Assembly (NCBI GenBank): GCA_017590115.1
Contig: JAGGNK010008670.1
Location: 3,534,001-3,598,000 of the forward strand
Direction: 5' to 3'
DNA length: 64,000 nt
Origin: Montifringilla adamsi
Taxonomy: Eukaryota; Chordata; Aves; Passeriformes; Passeridae
How positions within the stretch are numbered: position 1 is the stretch's first letter; every line of letters begins with the position of its first letter. Below the pieces are notes generated by a model, which was given only the letters and a program-made list of their open reading frames with translations, searched no databases and was not told the DNA's origin. The position numbers were made by a program, and so were the translations under genes. Of this stretch, positions 24,101 through 36,400 are shown piece after piece.

Positions 24101-24802
24101 GCCTCACAAACATAACCAAAAATAAAAATAAAACCCAAACAAGAACCAATGTGCAAAGAGGGACTAGGAAGAAACACAGCAATTTACTTGGATTTGGGGG
24201 ATAACTAGAAATAATACATAGTGTTTCAGGTGCAAAGTAGGGGGAAATCATGAAGACATGCTCGTTAGCCAGGGTTGCCACTATCCCCTCTCACTCAGCA
24301 GTTTTGTTCTGCTGCAGGGCTGAAGGAAGCCCTGGGAGCATCTTGTACCCCCAAGAGGAGGGATCCTCAGAGAGCTCCAGCTCTTGGTGGGTGTCCTCCA
24401 TCCACAGGGATGCTCCTGAAGCACATGGAAGGGCATTTACCCCATACAGTTCCCCTTGCTTCCTTTGGTATTGTTACATGATAATATTTCTTTCTTTACA
24501 GCATCTTTCTGATTTTTTAAAATGTGGTAAAAACCCTACATTCCTCAGGGATTTTCAGTGGGACCTGAGGGGTCTAAAACCTTGCTGGTTTGGGGTCTTG
24601 CTTCTCTGAGGTGCTGCACAGAGGCAATGGGACCAACAGATTTTGCAGATAAATTTCTTACCCATTCATTTCCATTGTCTGGGATACATCCCTTTGAATG
24701 CATTCACTGGAGATAAGGAAAGAAAATAACACGGAAGCATTTTGACTAAATAGAAAGAAGTGTGGGAGCCTTGTCCTCAGTGAAACAAAGCCTGGAATTG
24801 TT

Positions 24803-24916
24803 CAGTCAGGTTGGATGGGGCTCTGAGCAACCTGGTCTGGTGGAAGATGTCGTTGCTCACAGGGATTGGATGATCCTTAAGGTCCTTTCCAACCCAAAAT
24901 ATTCCATCATTCTATG
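24803..24916 (+). repeat. CR1 LINE 3' end fragment
   Basis: Diagnostic bird CR1 3' words appear in order: GGTTGGATGGGGCTCTGAGC, AACCTGGTCTGGTGGAAG, TTGGATGATCCTTAAGGTCC, TTTCCAACCCAAAATATTCC and ATTCTATGG. CR1 copies are usually 5' truncated, as here, where only about 110 bp of the 3' end survives. The orientation is plus. It is a non-LTR retrotransposon fossil with no coding capacity and the best single indicator that this is a bird genome. Confidence 0.95.
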
Positions 24917-25189
24917 GTATTTGTTAATCTCACAAAACCTTTCTTGTATGAGAAGTCTTTATTCCTGAAAACTGTATTACTGAAAGCTCAGGAGGACACG
25001 GGCTATCTATATTGCTAAACATTTATGTGTGAAGCTGGGTGCAAGCAATGAAATATAACCTAAATTGTTTAGCAAATTTAATGGTAAAAGCTCAGGCTCC
25101 TTTTGTTATGAAAAAATAGTATTTTAAAGTAAACACCGCAGTACAGAGGGGGGGAAAAAGATCATACTCTATCCCCGTGTACATCACAA

Positions 25190-25420
25190 ATCTTCTGCTT
25201 GCTCTGGGGAGAAGTCACTTCGTGTTATGCTCTCTACCAGCCTTGGACTGTGGTCAATTTAATCAATGCTCCTCCTGACGGCAGCGCTGCTCAGCCGAAA
25301 ATGGAAGTGACCGTTTCAAGCTGTGCACTCCGAGCAGCCAGCTGGCCTATTTTAAACTCTCTGGAAACTTGACATACTAATGTTTCCTTTACAGCACCGA
25401 AGGAACCAGTTATAAAGGCA
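25190..25420. promoter_or_regulatory. Candidate conserved non-coding element
   Basis: CpG-retaining unique sequence (CCTGACGGCAGCGCTGCTCAGCCG at 25273-25296, GTGACCG, ACTCCGAGCAGCC) flanked by a GTCAATTTAATCAATGC homeodomain-like patch (25253-25269). AGCGCT is a short palindrome. There is no coding frame of note. Regulatory inference only. Confidence 0.35.
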
Positions 25421-27649
25421 TCTTCTCAGGTTGTACAGCAGAAAAAGGCAGATGCATAAATCAGGGCTGCCAAGCCTTGCACACCAAAGGGCCAAACCAC
25501 AGAAGCATGGTCCAGCAGAAAAGTGGGGATTACTTGGGTGCAGAAATTAGAGATATCTACATTAAAAAATGAAAAAAACTTATGTTTTCTCTTCTTGTTC
25601 TCAGGAAGAGCTGAAGCCTGAAGACATAACCAAAGCTGGGACCTTTTCAACTCATGGAAAACTTCCTGGGTTGAGTTTTCTTTGCCATCAATATTCCTTT
25701 CCCCTTTCTTTCCCTCTTGCTTCCTTCTCCTTTCTCCACACACTTGTCTCCACCCTTGCTTAATCTTTTTTCCCTTTTTAACCAACACTTTTCAAAAATG
25801 TTTCTCCCTACTGAACAGAGACCTTCTCTGCCCTTAGCTGCCTCCCCAGTGTGCAGGGTTGTGAGTTAAGTTCCCCTCTCACCTCTACACAGAGGTGCTC
25901 AGAGACAGGAGAAGGGCAAGATATTTAAGCTCTCAGGGGGAAGGAATTTCCTAGTCCTAGTTCCTGCCTAATTCCATCTGGAAAACAATGATAAATCAGA
26001 TTTATCAGCACTAACTTGGGTTTTTTCTCTTAATGCAGGTTGTAGGGAGGTGGGAGCCCTAGAGATCCAGCTTCTTCCAGCACTGGGATCTGTGGTTGTC
26101 TTTCTTGCCTCAAAATATAACCATGATATAAACTGATGGACAAAATGCACAACTGAAAGAATACTTGGAGCAGGAAACTTTAAAAATAATAATAATTGTA
26201 TTATCTAGACCCCTATAAGAAAGCCCAGTCCATCTTTAAATCACAAAATGAAATAAACAGGATCAGATATATGGTGAAAAACCTGTAAATGTCCTTTCTC
26301 ATTATGGAGGTCAAAGAATACATTAGTTATTTTTAACTAATGTCTTATTCGACCCCATGCAAACTTAAATCAGTTTGGGTCTGACTGATTCAAAGCTGTT
26401 CTCTGGTTCCCTGCTCTGCTGTAATAATTGACTAGGCTAGACTTTAGAAAGGTCAAAAAAGCAGCCCCGATTCATATTATTTCAGCTAATAACTCAGTTC
26501 TTAAATCAAAATTTAAGAACTAATCTCTCAAAGCACTATTTCATCCCTCTCCATTAAATCCATATGTAATTTCAAATTAAATGATAGATGTCCAAAATCG
26601 TTACTTTTTGCTTAATTACTTTTAAGTTACTGGGGGACACAGCATGAGGGTTTGTTAGAAGATCTAGGATTGTCCAAATAAAAATTGGAATTAAGAAAAT
26701 CTAAGAAAATCTCAGAAAATGCAGCTGTGACTGAAGAACCTGAGGAAAAAAACAGCAGGCACTGGACAATCTAAAGGAAAACCAGGCAGACACATTGCAG
26801 CATCTAAGGGAGGCTCAGAGGAGGCTGGGCAGCAGGTCTGTGGGGTAGGCATGGTGGGGTGACAGGGAGGTTGCCAGCACAGATGAGATGTGATGGGACT
26901 GGGAGCTTTCATGGAGTGGAAGATAACAAAGGCTCCACATTAACCCATCATCACTCTCTAAATACCTGAGTTCCAGGGTATGTCTTATTGAGTGCAAATT
27001 TATAGATTTGGCTCATGTCAATTGTTTAACATAAAAGTTAACATGTAAGTAGCACATTTCTACCGAAGGTTCTGATATCGATTTGTAAAACCCCCAAATC
27101 CAAGTGCTTAAATTTCATTAAATTAGTTTGTGATGTTATAGTCACTCACAAAAAACATACTCCATGTTCAATATATTCTCAATTCATTCTGCTGTCCTTA
27201 TCTGACTCCCTTCAACAGAAAATTGGCCTTAATCCCAATGCAGGAATGCAAGATGAAGATCGTTAGCAAGGAGTGGTGTGGACTAGGGCTGTCATTCTTA
27301 CAAGCTCCTTGTGGTCATATTTAAGTTACAAAAAGAGAAAAAAGTAACTCTGCTTGCACATGAAGAAGGGGATGACTTTGTCACATTGGAAGTCACCTAA
27401 AAAACCTCTCATGATTCCCAAGGGAGAGGCAGGAAAGACGCTTGGCTGAGCACATCTGCATGCACATCTGAGGGACACTTTTGGTACATGCCTGGTTGCC
27501 CCACACATCTCCTCTCACCTCAGTATCACAAAACCAGAAATTCAAGCTAGACACAGCACAATCAGGCGTCTGTTGTAGTTGACCAGATGACATAACAACA
27601 TTTTTTCCTTACCTCCCCCAAAATGCCTTTTCTTCCCCCACTTTCAAAG
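25421..27649. other. Intergenic or intronic, no gene recognised
   Basis: A splice-acceptor-like polypyrimidine tract ends at 25604 before an open segment (see findings), but no strong donor follows. 26160-26640 is AT-rich. The rest shows nothing specific. Confidence 0.55.
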
Positions 27650-28240
27650 AGATTTTTCTTTTTAAGACACCAAACGTTGGGCTTCGACTGCTGTTTATGG
27701 GATACTTATTTGGGACTGCAATAAACCGCGAGCGGTTTGAGGCTGACTCCTCAAACTGTAACTACTCTTGGGTTTTTTGTTGTTTCTTTCTGCCGAGGGA
27801 GCCTTTTCTTCCCTGCTTCCCCACAGCCACTCTGTGCTGTGCTTTTGTTTGGCCTCCCGGCACAGAGTTGTTTATTTGCACTAACAGCGCCGGCCCTGCT
27901 CCCCGTGGACTGTTTGTCCAGTGGCCTGTGGAGCCTCCATGACTTTATTGTTGACAAGTGGTAGGTGGGATCCAAGTTTCTGTGGTTAAATTGTTTATTG
28001 ATAATTACCTGTTAATTACCACTGCTGCCAGCTTCCTATAATTTATCATGATCACTGGTTTTTTTGGTTGCTCTTTGAAATTATGATGTGAAAGAGGAGG
28101 GATAACAAAGAAGGTAAAAGAAGGAAGAGAGCCAAATTGTGATCACCCCTTCCTGAGTTTTAAAACTGCATCATTTGATTAATTTAACGTCTGGCCAGCT
28201 CTCATCAATGGAACCCATCAGTATGACAAGGGCATCACCT
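27650..28240. promoter_or_regulatory. Candidate conserved enhancer-like element
   Basis: The patch retains CpGs (AACGTTGGGCTTCGACTG, AAACCGCGAGCGG, CAGCGCCGGCCC), holds a hairpin at 27733-27758, and has a dense motif string near its end. There TGTGGTT (27981-27987, RUNX-like) and GTTTATTG (FOX-like) are followed by two copies of TAATTACC at 28002-28009 and 28013-28020, 11 bp apart. CATGACTTTATTGTTGACAAG adds a SOX-like ATTGTT. No coding frame with a recognisable protein overlaps. Function is inferred from motif density. Confidence 0.45.
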
Positions 28241-29139
28241 CCCCAGGTGCTGCCAGATGGGTCAGCTCTTCTCCAGTATTCATACAAGGAATGGATTTGG
28301 TGTAAGAGAACCCAACCACACTTCCTCTGAGTTATAGAAAACCAAACTATTCACAAAGCAATAGTTTTTTCTTATAGACCTCACAAAGCTGTTCCCTACC
28401 GTGTCTGAACAAGGAACATTTTTTAGGAATTTGGGGGTTTTTTTGTGGATCATTTGGAAGACGACTTTGAGCACTTAAGTTGTCACTGTAGGACATCTGC
28501 AGCAAGATCAATGGTTCCCTCAGTTGTACCACTCTAAACTTATTGATCTAAACCAAGACAAGCCCAGCAGCCACATCCCCCAGCTGGGGCACAGCTGCCC
28601 AGTGAATCAGGAAGGGAAGAACCTTGCCCCTTGAGCACAGACCACCCTGGCCACTGCTGGAGGGCCAGTTGTCTCTTCAGAGAGCTTCTGGTAGCGACAG
28701 AGTTTCTCTTTGAAGACCAAAATTAAAACTAAGCCCATATATTTATTTCCTTAAATGCACTTCCATGACTATGAACTCTGGCTTGTCTTAACCCTGTGTT
28801 TAAATCCACAGTGTTTGGTGCAAATACATTTTTAAGGGGTCACAGTGATAATCACTATCCCTTCTGAGGTGCTGCCCAACTCTCAAATTAAGTCTGATCA
28901 ATAATACAGAGCATGAAAACCAGCACCATCAGCAGCCTTGGATATGGAAAACAAAAAACAACCCAATGCCAAGGGTACCTAATTCATTTTCCTGAACACC
29001 TTCAACAAACCAATACAATTTCTGTAAATAAAAAACAACCATGTTTCCATATTTTGGTGAGTTGACACAGTTGCCCCTTTTAGAAGCATTACAGCTGGGA
29101 AGGAACTGTGTCTTCATTTCAATACATTCATAGAATTTA
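28241..29139. other. Intergenic or intronic, nothing specific
   Basis: Unremarkable sequence; no exon, repeat family or motif cluster identified. Confidence 0.6.
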
Positions 29140-30400
29140 TTCTAGGTGCCTATTTACACATTTCCTGGCCCAAACAATAGCTCCCCCCAGCCCCCTGTGC
29201 CATGTGTGCATCGGTCACTACCTGGCATCATCCCTCTCGTGACTCAGGCTGTGTACAATTGTCCTGACAACTCACAACAGTTTATCATCATTGTTTGGTA
29301 TAATTGGAAACAGAAGTATTTATACACACCCGTGTACCCTACAACTAAATTTATAAAGGCAACTGTCTCTTTTAATCTATAGCACAGCCAGTGTAAACAG
29401 TAATTTGAAGGAATATTCAGATTTATTACATTACTCGCTTAAAGATCAATGTTTAAAATGGATATATATTGCATTAATCCAAACACACAACAAATCATAA
29501 AGCTATTTACACAATAAATTTACAATTCCCGCAGACACTTTAATCCTGTTTCTGTTTCCAAGGAGCGCTCTTGTCTGCACACACACACATCCACCCACAA
29601 ACATACTCCCACACTCAGAAAGTACTATTGTAATGTTAATTAACCTAATTTATAAACCACCAACTAGACCCGTAACCTCAGCACAATATACATTTAACCA
29701 CAAAGATGTGAATTAAAGGCACATTAAGGGGGAAGGGACAAAAGAAAAGAAATTTGGCTTTGGGGCTGAGGCGCGATCCAGACCTCAGCCCTGGCACCTC
29801 TGGTGTCACCTCTCTGCGAGTCAACAACATCACTTTGGGCTTCAATCCTGCTCATCTCACCTTCCTGCAGCCCAGCCATACCCCAAGTTATTTAAACTTC
29901 ATTTCTGTGGTTTAAAATAATATCCCATTGACGTGGGATCCAAAACGCCTTCAGAGCTAATAAAATGTCACCCTGCCAAACTGAGGCGATACGTGCCAAC
30001 CTTTAGCCCAGTGTGAAATTTTATAACTCCGTTATAAACCCCTCAAAAAACAGAGCTTATAATGGAAAGGCTGACAGATTCTTAACTATACAGTTTCCAG
30101 TGGGCTTCTGCTTAATATACTGTATTTCTTCGCCTTGAAGATATTAATTTACTTTTTGAAATGTTCATTGCTAAGATTAAGCGTAGGGTTTTGAAATGTG
30201 TTCATAGGCAATTTATGCAGGCACACAAATGTACTCTTCTCCAGATGCAGAGAATACTAATTTGAAAATGATTTATACGCCGCTCCGCACTGTACATCCA
30301 TCCTCTGCTCAAAAGGTTTCCCTCTGACACAACACTGGGATCATCTCATATATTAACCCTCTGATAGCATTAGAAATTCATTGAAAAATTGATGAGGATT
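29140..30400. promoter_or_regulatory. Candidate conserved cluster rich in TTTATAA words
   Basis: AT-rich unique sequence with TTTATA[AC] words at 29319, 29350, 29649, 30020 and 30272, and the reverse form TTATAAA at 30032-30038. Such words match CDX and posterior-HOX type homeodomain preferences. CpGs are retained near 29567, 29771, 29936, 29945, 29986 and 30280-30286. ATTA cores are common, e.g. TTAATTAACC (29636-29645). No frame over 95 codons with features exists. I infer a long enhancer cluster; alignment is needed. Confidence 0.4.
29578..29589. repeat. CA dinucleotide repeat
   Basis: Six CA units, then a CCACCCAC imperfect continuation. Confidence 0.8.
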
Positions 30401-33400
30401 TTAGTCGATGGCATGGGCTGGAATAGATTTTGTGGATTTCAGCAAAAATTGCGGAGAAGGGCAGAATAGACGCAGAACAGACTCATCAACAAGTGAACAC
30501 GCTGGAAAATAAAGGTCTATCCATACAAAATATGTATTTCTATGGGAGTACAAGCAACAGAGAGTTTGAGAAATGCTGTGAAAAGACAACAAAGTTACTA
30601 AATCCTTAGGAGAATCAGTCCTTAGCCCAATGACTTGGTATTTGGCTGTGTACATGCACCATACTGACCATGGTATTTCCACAGCAGCCCCTGGCTGTGC
30701 ACAGGAGACTGGAATGATGCAGGAAAAGTGTAGTAACAGGCCCCACAGCTGACATTAAAATGAGCTTGCAGACTTACACATCACTTGGCATGTGAATATT
30801 TAGCAACAAACATTCCAGCAACTGAAAATATGTTTAAAAAACAATTCCACTCTTACACCTCCATCAGGAGTGCAAGAGTAGAATTTTCCACTTTTCCTTT
30901 CCTCACTTGGTCCCCAGCTCCTCCACATGTAGATGTTTGAGTCCTGCTTGGATGTCTGCTGTGCACACATCAATGGTTTGCCGCCCAATATGACCAAAAA
31001 AACCACACATATACTTGAAAACAACCTATCTCAACATTTTCAAAGGAAAGATCTTTTCTTTGAAGCAACATGAATGCCTATATTCACTATAAATATGGGA
31101 GTATAAAATGCATCAGTGATGAAAAAAATACACTTGCCTTTGAAGGGTGAAGGCACGGGAGAGGTGAGCAGGATTTACTTTATTTTTGACCATAGTAAAA
31201 TTTCCTGGGCTTTGCAGCCCCCGCTCCATCTCGTGTGGCCTCTTGGAGCACCATAAGAGAAATAGCAGCGGACACCTGAAGGCTCATTCAACACTCACAG
31301 GAGATGAGAGAGAGAATTTATAGATACAGTGGGTGAGATTTCTTGTGGAATATAGTCTGCTTCATCTCTACCTCGATTTTATCAAAAATATACTGGCAGT
31401 CAAGACAAGTGGTTCCCACAAGAGATAGAGAAAGCCAAATATGTGCACCATAAACACACGACCCTAAATTGCCTTAAAGTAAAAGGGGTAGAGGAAAGCT
31501 TTGAACTGCCCAGGAACCCTTCTGTTGTTTGAATTGCATGTTATGCTGTGGTCCTTAATAAAATTATTCCCCTGCTATGGACACCAAGGCTAAACCAACC
31601 AGTTCATTTGGGAAATTAGCTCGTTGGAGCACTGCTGGAAGTGATGCTTTTGGTGAAGATGAGAGGTGAGAAGGTCCCCTTGTTCCTCAGGGAACTCCTC
31701 TAAAGCTCACACTCTACTTTTGTCTTTCACCATGAAGATTTTTAGGCATCACTAAATACCACAAACACAGAATTCAGTATTTTTGACAGAGTTGAATGTA
31801 ATTATGATTTTAGAAAAGATACTTCAGATATCCAATGGAGGAGATTCAGTAATTTGTTCTGTCAACTGGGAGAACAACTTCAGTAGAAAACTATTTCATC
31901 TGCCCCTGCTTGAGATGATATATTTTATTTGAAATAATTTCCTCAGCCTGTGTCTGGAGGGTGAAAAGTGACTTGTTCTTATTTATCTTTCTTTTGGGGA
32001 TACGTGAATTTCAGGCTCATGAAAGTGAGCGACTGATAGCAGTTAAGCCAGGCAGAGCATTGGCAGGTGAGCTGAGAGCTTCCACTCTGCTGCCAATGTG
32101 TCTCCACTGCAGCCCCAAATATCTCTATATTCTAGGGAATAGCCAGCCTTTAACAGGCACTGCCACTTTTAAAATACCAATAACTGTGATCTATGACTTG
32201 GATTTCCTATGGAATGGCAACTAGATTGGTTTCAAAAGTGCTTCTCCCCTGCCTGCATTAAGGGTTTGTTGAACACCCTGTGCTGCAATATCCAAATATT
32301 AACTCAGGCCATTAATTCCCAAGTATGGGCACTAGAACACTGGGTGCCCACGGGGTGGGGGGGCTCCGAGGGACAGTGGGGCAGTCAGAGATGTGCCTTG
32401 AGAGACCACAGAGGGGAGAAATGCAGCAAGGAGCAAGGACTCTGCTGAGAAACTGCAGCTCTCAGCTCTTAATGAGAAACCAAAGAATGCCTAAAACAGA
32501 GATGGAAATGTGGCTTTCCAAAACCACCTCTTGTGGTATTCTAAAGCATTTTGGCTTAATTCTGCCCTACAGTGCCTCCAGAAGGAGCTGGAGGCAGAGT
32601 TGAGCTTGTTTTTGCGCTGTGAAGTTGAGCCCAGCCTCACAGGTGATGTTGAGATCTATTTTGGGGTCCGTTTTTCAGTAGCTACTGGATTTGGCCCTAC
32701 ATGGTATGCTCAGCTTAAACAAATCACAGAGCAGTTACAAAACTACAGCAGTTCCAATTGCCCTGGAAACACCAAAAGGACTTTACAGGAGCATCCTGAG
32801 GACAGCACCACAGCTCCTGCTTAGAAAACACCAGAGAGAACCGAGTATCATTTTTTTATGTTTGCTCTGGGATTGGAGGTTTAGGTCACCACTACATGGA
32901 GTATTTATGCCACGCTGCTCCTCACAGCTCATGTTCTCCAGGAATAAAGAACAAACAGGTTGATCTTTATCTCCTATGAATCATAAACTATCAGTTTTCA
33001 GTGCAACCTTACCTCAGTGCTCTCCTAAGAGCAGGTTTTTTTACAGTACGTGAAACCAAGGGTTCTAAAGAACCATAGGGCAGAGATGAATCAGTTAGGA
33101 AGAACCCATTAAACATGAATCCATGGAAATCCTCCCTTTTTGTTGTTGTTGAATATGCCTACAATAAACGCTACAGTGTGACTTGCAATTTCCTCAAGTT
33201 CCTTTTCTCAGAACAATGATGGTTGGCAGCTGCTCAAGATGCTTCAGTAAACTTTGCAAGATAGAAAGCAATTTAGTTTCCCTGTAAGACTTCATTGCTA
33301 AAGTTATGCCCATTGATTTCCAGCCTCATAATTAAAATTCCTCATTAAACATGCTTGACAGCTGAATGTGATTCCTTTTACCTGCTACTGCTACCTTTTT

Positions 33401-36400
33401 TTTCCTTGTGATACCATTTCATTACAAAAGAACAATAGATTTCCTTTCAGGGTAATATAAGGGCACGGTGAGTAATGTACTTTCTATCCTACAGAAGGCC
33501 TAATATTGTTAATTTGCTAAATCAATTAAAAGAAACCACTTTGGAGCACGACTCAAGTCCTGCATATGGATCACATCAGCCATAATGTGCAGGAGTTCAA
33601 AGGCTGGCATTTCGCCCCAGTTGGCACCTAACAGTTTACTCTGATCCAGGGAATTTGGCTCTTGATTTCAAACAAATGCATCCTGAAGGCTTAAGGCCAG
33701 GAGTAGCTCCGTGTGATTTATGTTTCATATTTTCTCATAACACAAAACCTAAAGAGCTCAAAAAAAAAAAAAAAAGTTGTTGTTACAGGGCATTTGCTGC
33801 AATGTTCATGTAAATACAGAATTACTCAACTGCCCCGTGCACCTTGTGTTGTTTAATATGAGCTTTTCCTCTGAGTGGCTGTTTGATTCCCTAAAATTCC
33901 TCCTCCTCCTGCCAGCTCTGACAACCCAAAATGGAAATTACCTGTTTGTAAATGGTTCTGCTCTCCAGGCCAGAGAGCTCGCACACAAAGGCAGCCACCA
34001 CTTTTCCCAGCAGGAGATGTTTGCCCTGAAATATCCAGCCAGGAGATGGTACTGGCTGCACTGCAAACATCCCACAGAGCCCCAGCTGTGGAACCAGCTG
34101 CAGGACTGGGGGAACCTCACATCTGCTCTCAGCCCAACATCAGCCAACCTTCTGCTGGCCACCACAGGAGGGTGGATGCACAAGGAGATTTATCAAAAAA
34201 CTGAGGGATTTTTACAGAGCTGACCTTGGAAGGGGCTGACTTCAAGAGCCCTCAGAGCACCCCAGGAATTCTTAGGCTCAAGCACTTGGCAAAGGAGCAG
34301 AAACTCCCTTCTCAATCATAAAATTAGCAATGAGAAAAGTTTCAAATGACAGATTCAAATTTACAGGCACAGTTAAAACATTTAGAACTGCCTGATATGC
34401 CAGGTTCCTGGTGCAAAACACAGTGTCAGAGCTGCTTTAGAAATGAAAGAGGGGAATGGATCGCTGCTTACAGAACAATTAATTGTTCCACAGTTTAGGA
34501 GGGCAATTACATGCCTTTTTGTCTGTTTGTTTTCTCTCATTTTCAGATGGCTTTCCAAACTCCAGTTTGGAAATCCAGGCATCCAGAGAGCCAGTCACCA
34601 TTCCAGTGGAGCACAAGGTAATTAGCAACATATTGCCATGCAGTGCTGCAATGCTGTGTCTTTCCATGGAAAACAAATAAATATGTTGTGTTACTGTGCA
34701 CTGCTGGTTCCCAAAGTTGGTAAAGCCCAGCCCTGCATGGATTTTCTCTCCTGCACATGAACATAACACTTGTTTATAGCAGTGCCCAGTGACAGTTAAT
34801 GTGCTGTCAGCATTTTCATTACAAGCCCTATTTTTCTATGGTTTATAACTTGGATATTTTTTCCTCCCAAAAAAATGTGGATGTAATGCTTATGGACCTG
34901 ATAGTGTGAATATTTTAAGTCATGCTAAGATGAAATTTGATACCACAGGCTGTGAATGTGAAAGTGAGGGATATTCATTCTGACTGAGATTGTAGAAATA
35001 AAAGCTTTAAAAGAAAACGACAAATAAGCATTCAAATACACTGGTTTTATGACAGATATTGCTAATTTTTTCAGGTGACAGGTGTGGAATGCAGGGAGGT
35101 AGTGATTACTGCTGACACTTGTCCTTTCTCTGAGAACTTCTATCCACTAAAAAGATTTCAGGAAGCCTAAGTGAAGAGATTCCATTGCTCTCACAGCTGG
35201 AAAACTACAGATATTTTTTACTTGGTAGAAAAAACCGTCAGATTAAGGTTTAAATATGACACCCCTCAAAAAAGACTGGAGCATTTGCAGTGTTTGCACT
35301 GCAGAACCACCACAGCAATGCAATACGTGCCTCTTCAGGACCAGCTGTGGGCAGGATTGAGGTAGGTAGGGGCAGGTTGAAAGCAAAAGAGCACCATGTT
35401 CATTTTGGGCACACACACTGTAATTTTTGGACCTTTTGGAGGTGGAAGCAGGAGCCTCCAAGTGATGAGGAGTGAACATGAAAAGCAGATGCCAGGAGCT
35501 GCTCAGGAGATGTGAGGACAGCAAACAGAAGAGGTGGCACTCTTACAGCGATGCTGAGCCAAAGCCACCCCAGGGGCTGCCAGCAAAGGCAGTGCTGTCC
35601 CTTCTTCCACAAAAACCATCAGGTCTCTTATTTTGGAGCATGTGCCTCGCTGAGGAGCTCTTTGGCTGTGTCTGATGTGGGTGATCCTGCAGTATATCAG
35701 GGAGACACAGGACACATCCCCTGTCTCCGCTCTTTGTTTTTTCTGGAAAGGAAATCCGTCTGCGCGGTCCCCTGGGAGCCGTGGGACACTCCACTGGAGG
35801 CCTGATAAGCACAACATAAGGACCTTTGCCACTCATTGATGTTGGCTGAACCTAAAGCCAGCCTTTCAGGAGGCACCTTGAGCTGTGTGGGCAGCAGGAC
35901 ATCCATTCTGGCTTCCCTGATGGAGGAACTCACCCAGCACACGCTGGTGGCACCAGCCTGAGGGACTCCCTTTGGGGTCACAGGAGGTTGTGAGTGGCTA
36001 AGGAAAGATTTTAAATGTTACAGACAAATTGTCTTTTCCAAGCAGCAGGTTTGCTGAATAAACTCCCAGATAGGTTAGGTGGGTCTGTTAGGGAAAGTTG
36101 ATGCAGAAGCGCCTGGGTCAGGAGTGTTTGAGATCTGGAGCTAACCCTCCTTTGGACCTGCAGTGCATCCACTGTGCACCCACCCACTTAAATAGGAAAC
36201 AACAGAGAGCGAAGAAACAGTGGGAATGCTCAGAGGGCCTCAGAAACCACCTCACTGCCCAGGCTCCAAACTCCTCTTTCCCACAGAAAAATACATTTTA
36301 GAATAATGAGTGCAAGGTGGAAGGGGAGAAGCGCAGGAGGGAAGGAGGTGGGTGAATGTTTGCAGGCTCATCTCTGACAATTCCACAGCATTATTCATTT

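Larger units (their letters stand above)
16581..25189. other. Long gene-free stretch with scattered repeats
   Basis: No recognisable exon. It holds an AT dinucleotide run (17781-17795), two old repeat fossils (20448-20516 and 21008-21115) and a CR1 fragment (24803-24916). Open frames up to 137 codons (17265-17678) carry no domain. 17260-17680 and 18160-18760 are slightly GC-richer; 19450-23900 is AT-rich and plain. Confidence 0.6.

Noticed and set aside
33777..34223. 148-codon plus-strand open frame right after an A16 run
   Set aside because: Start lies directly behind a homopolymer, protein has no domain features, and a processed pseudogene would show its tail downstream, not upstream.
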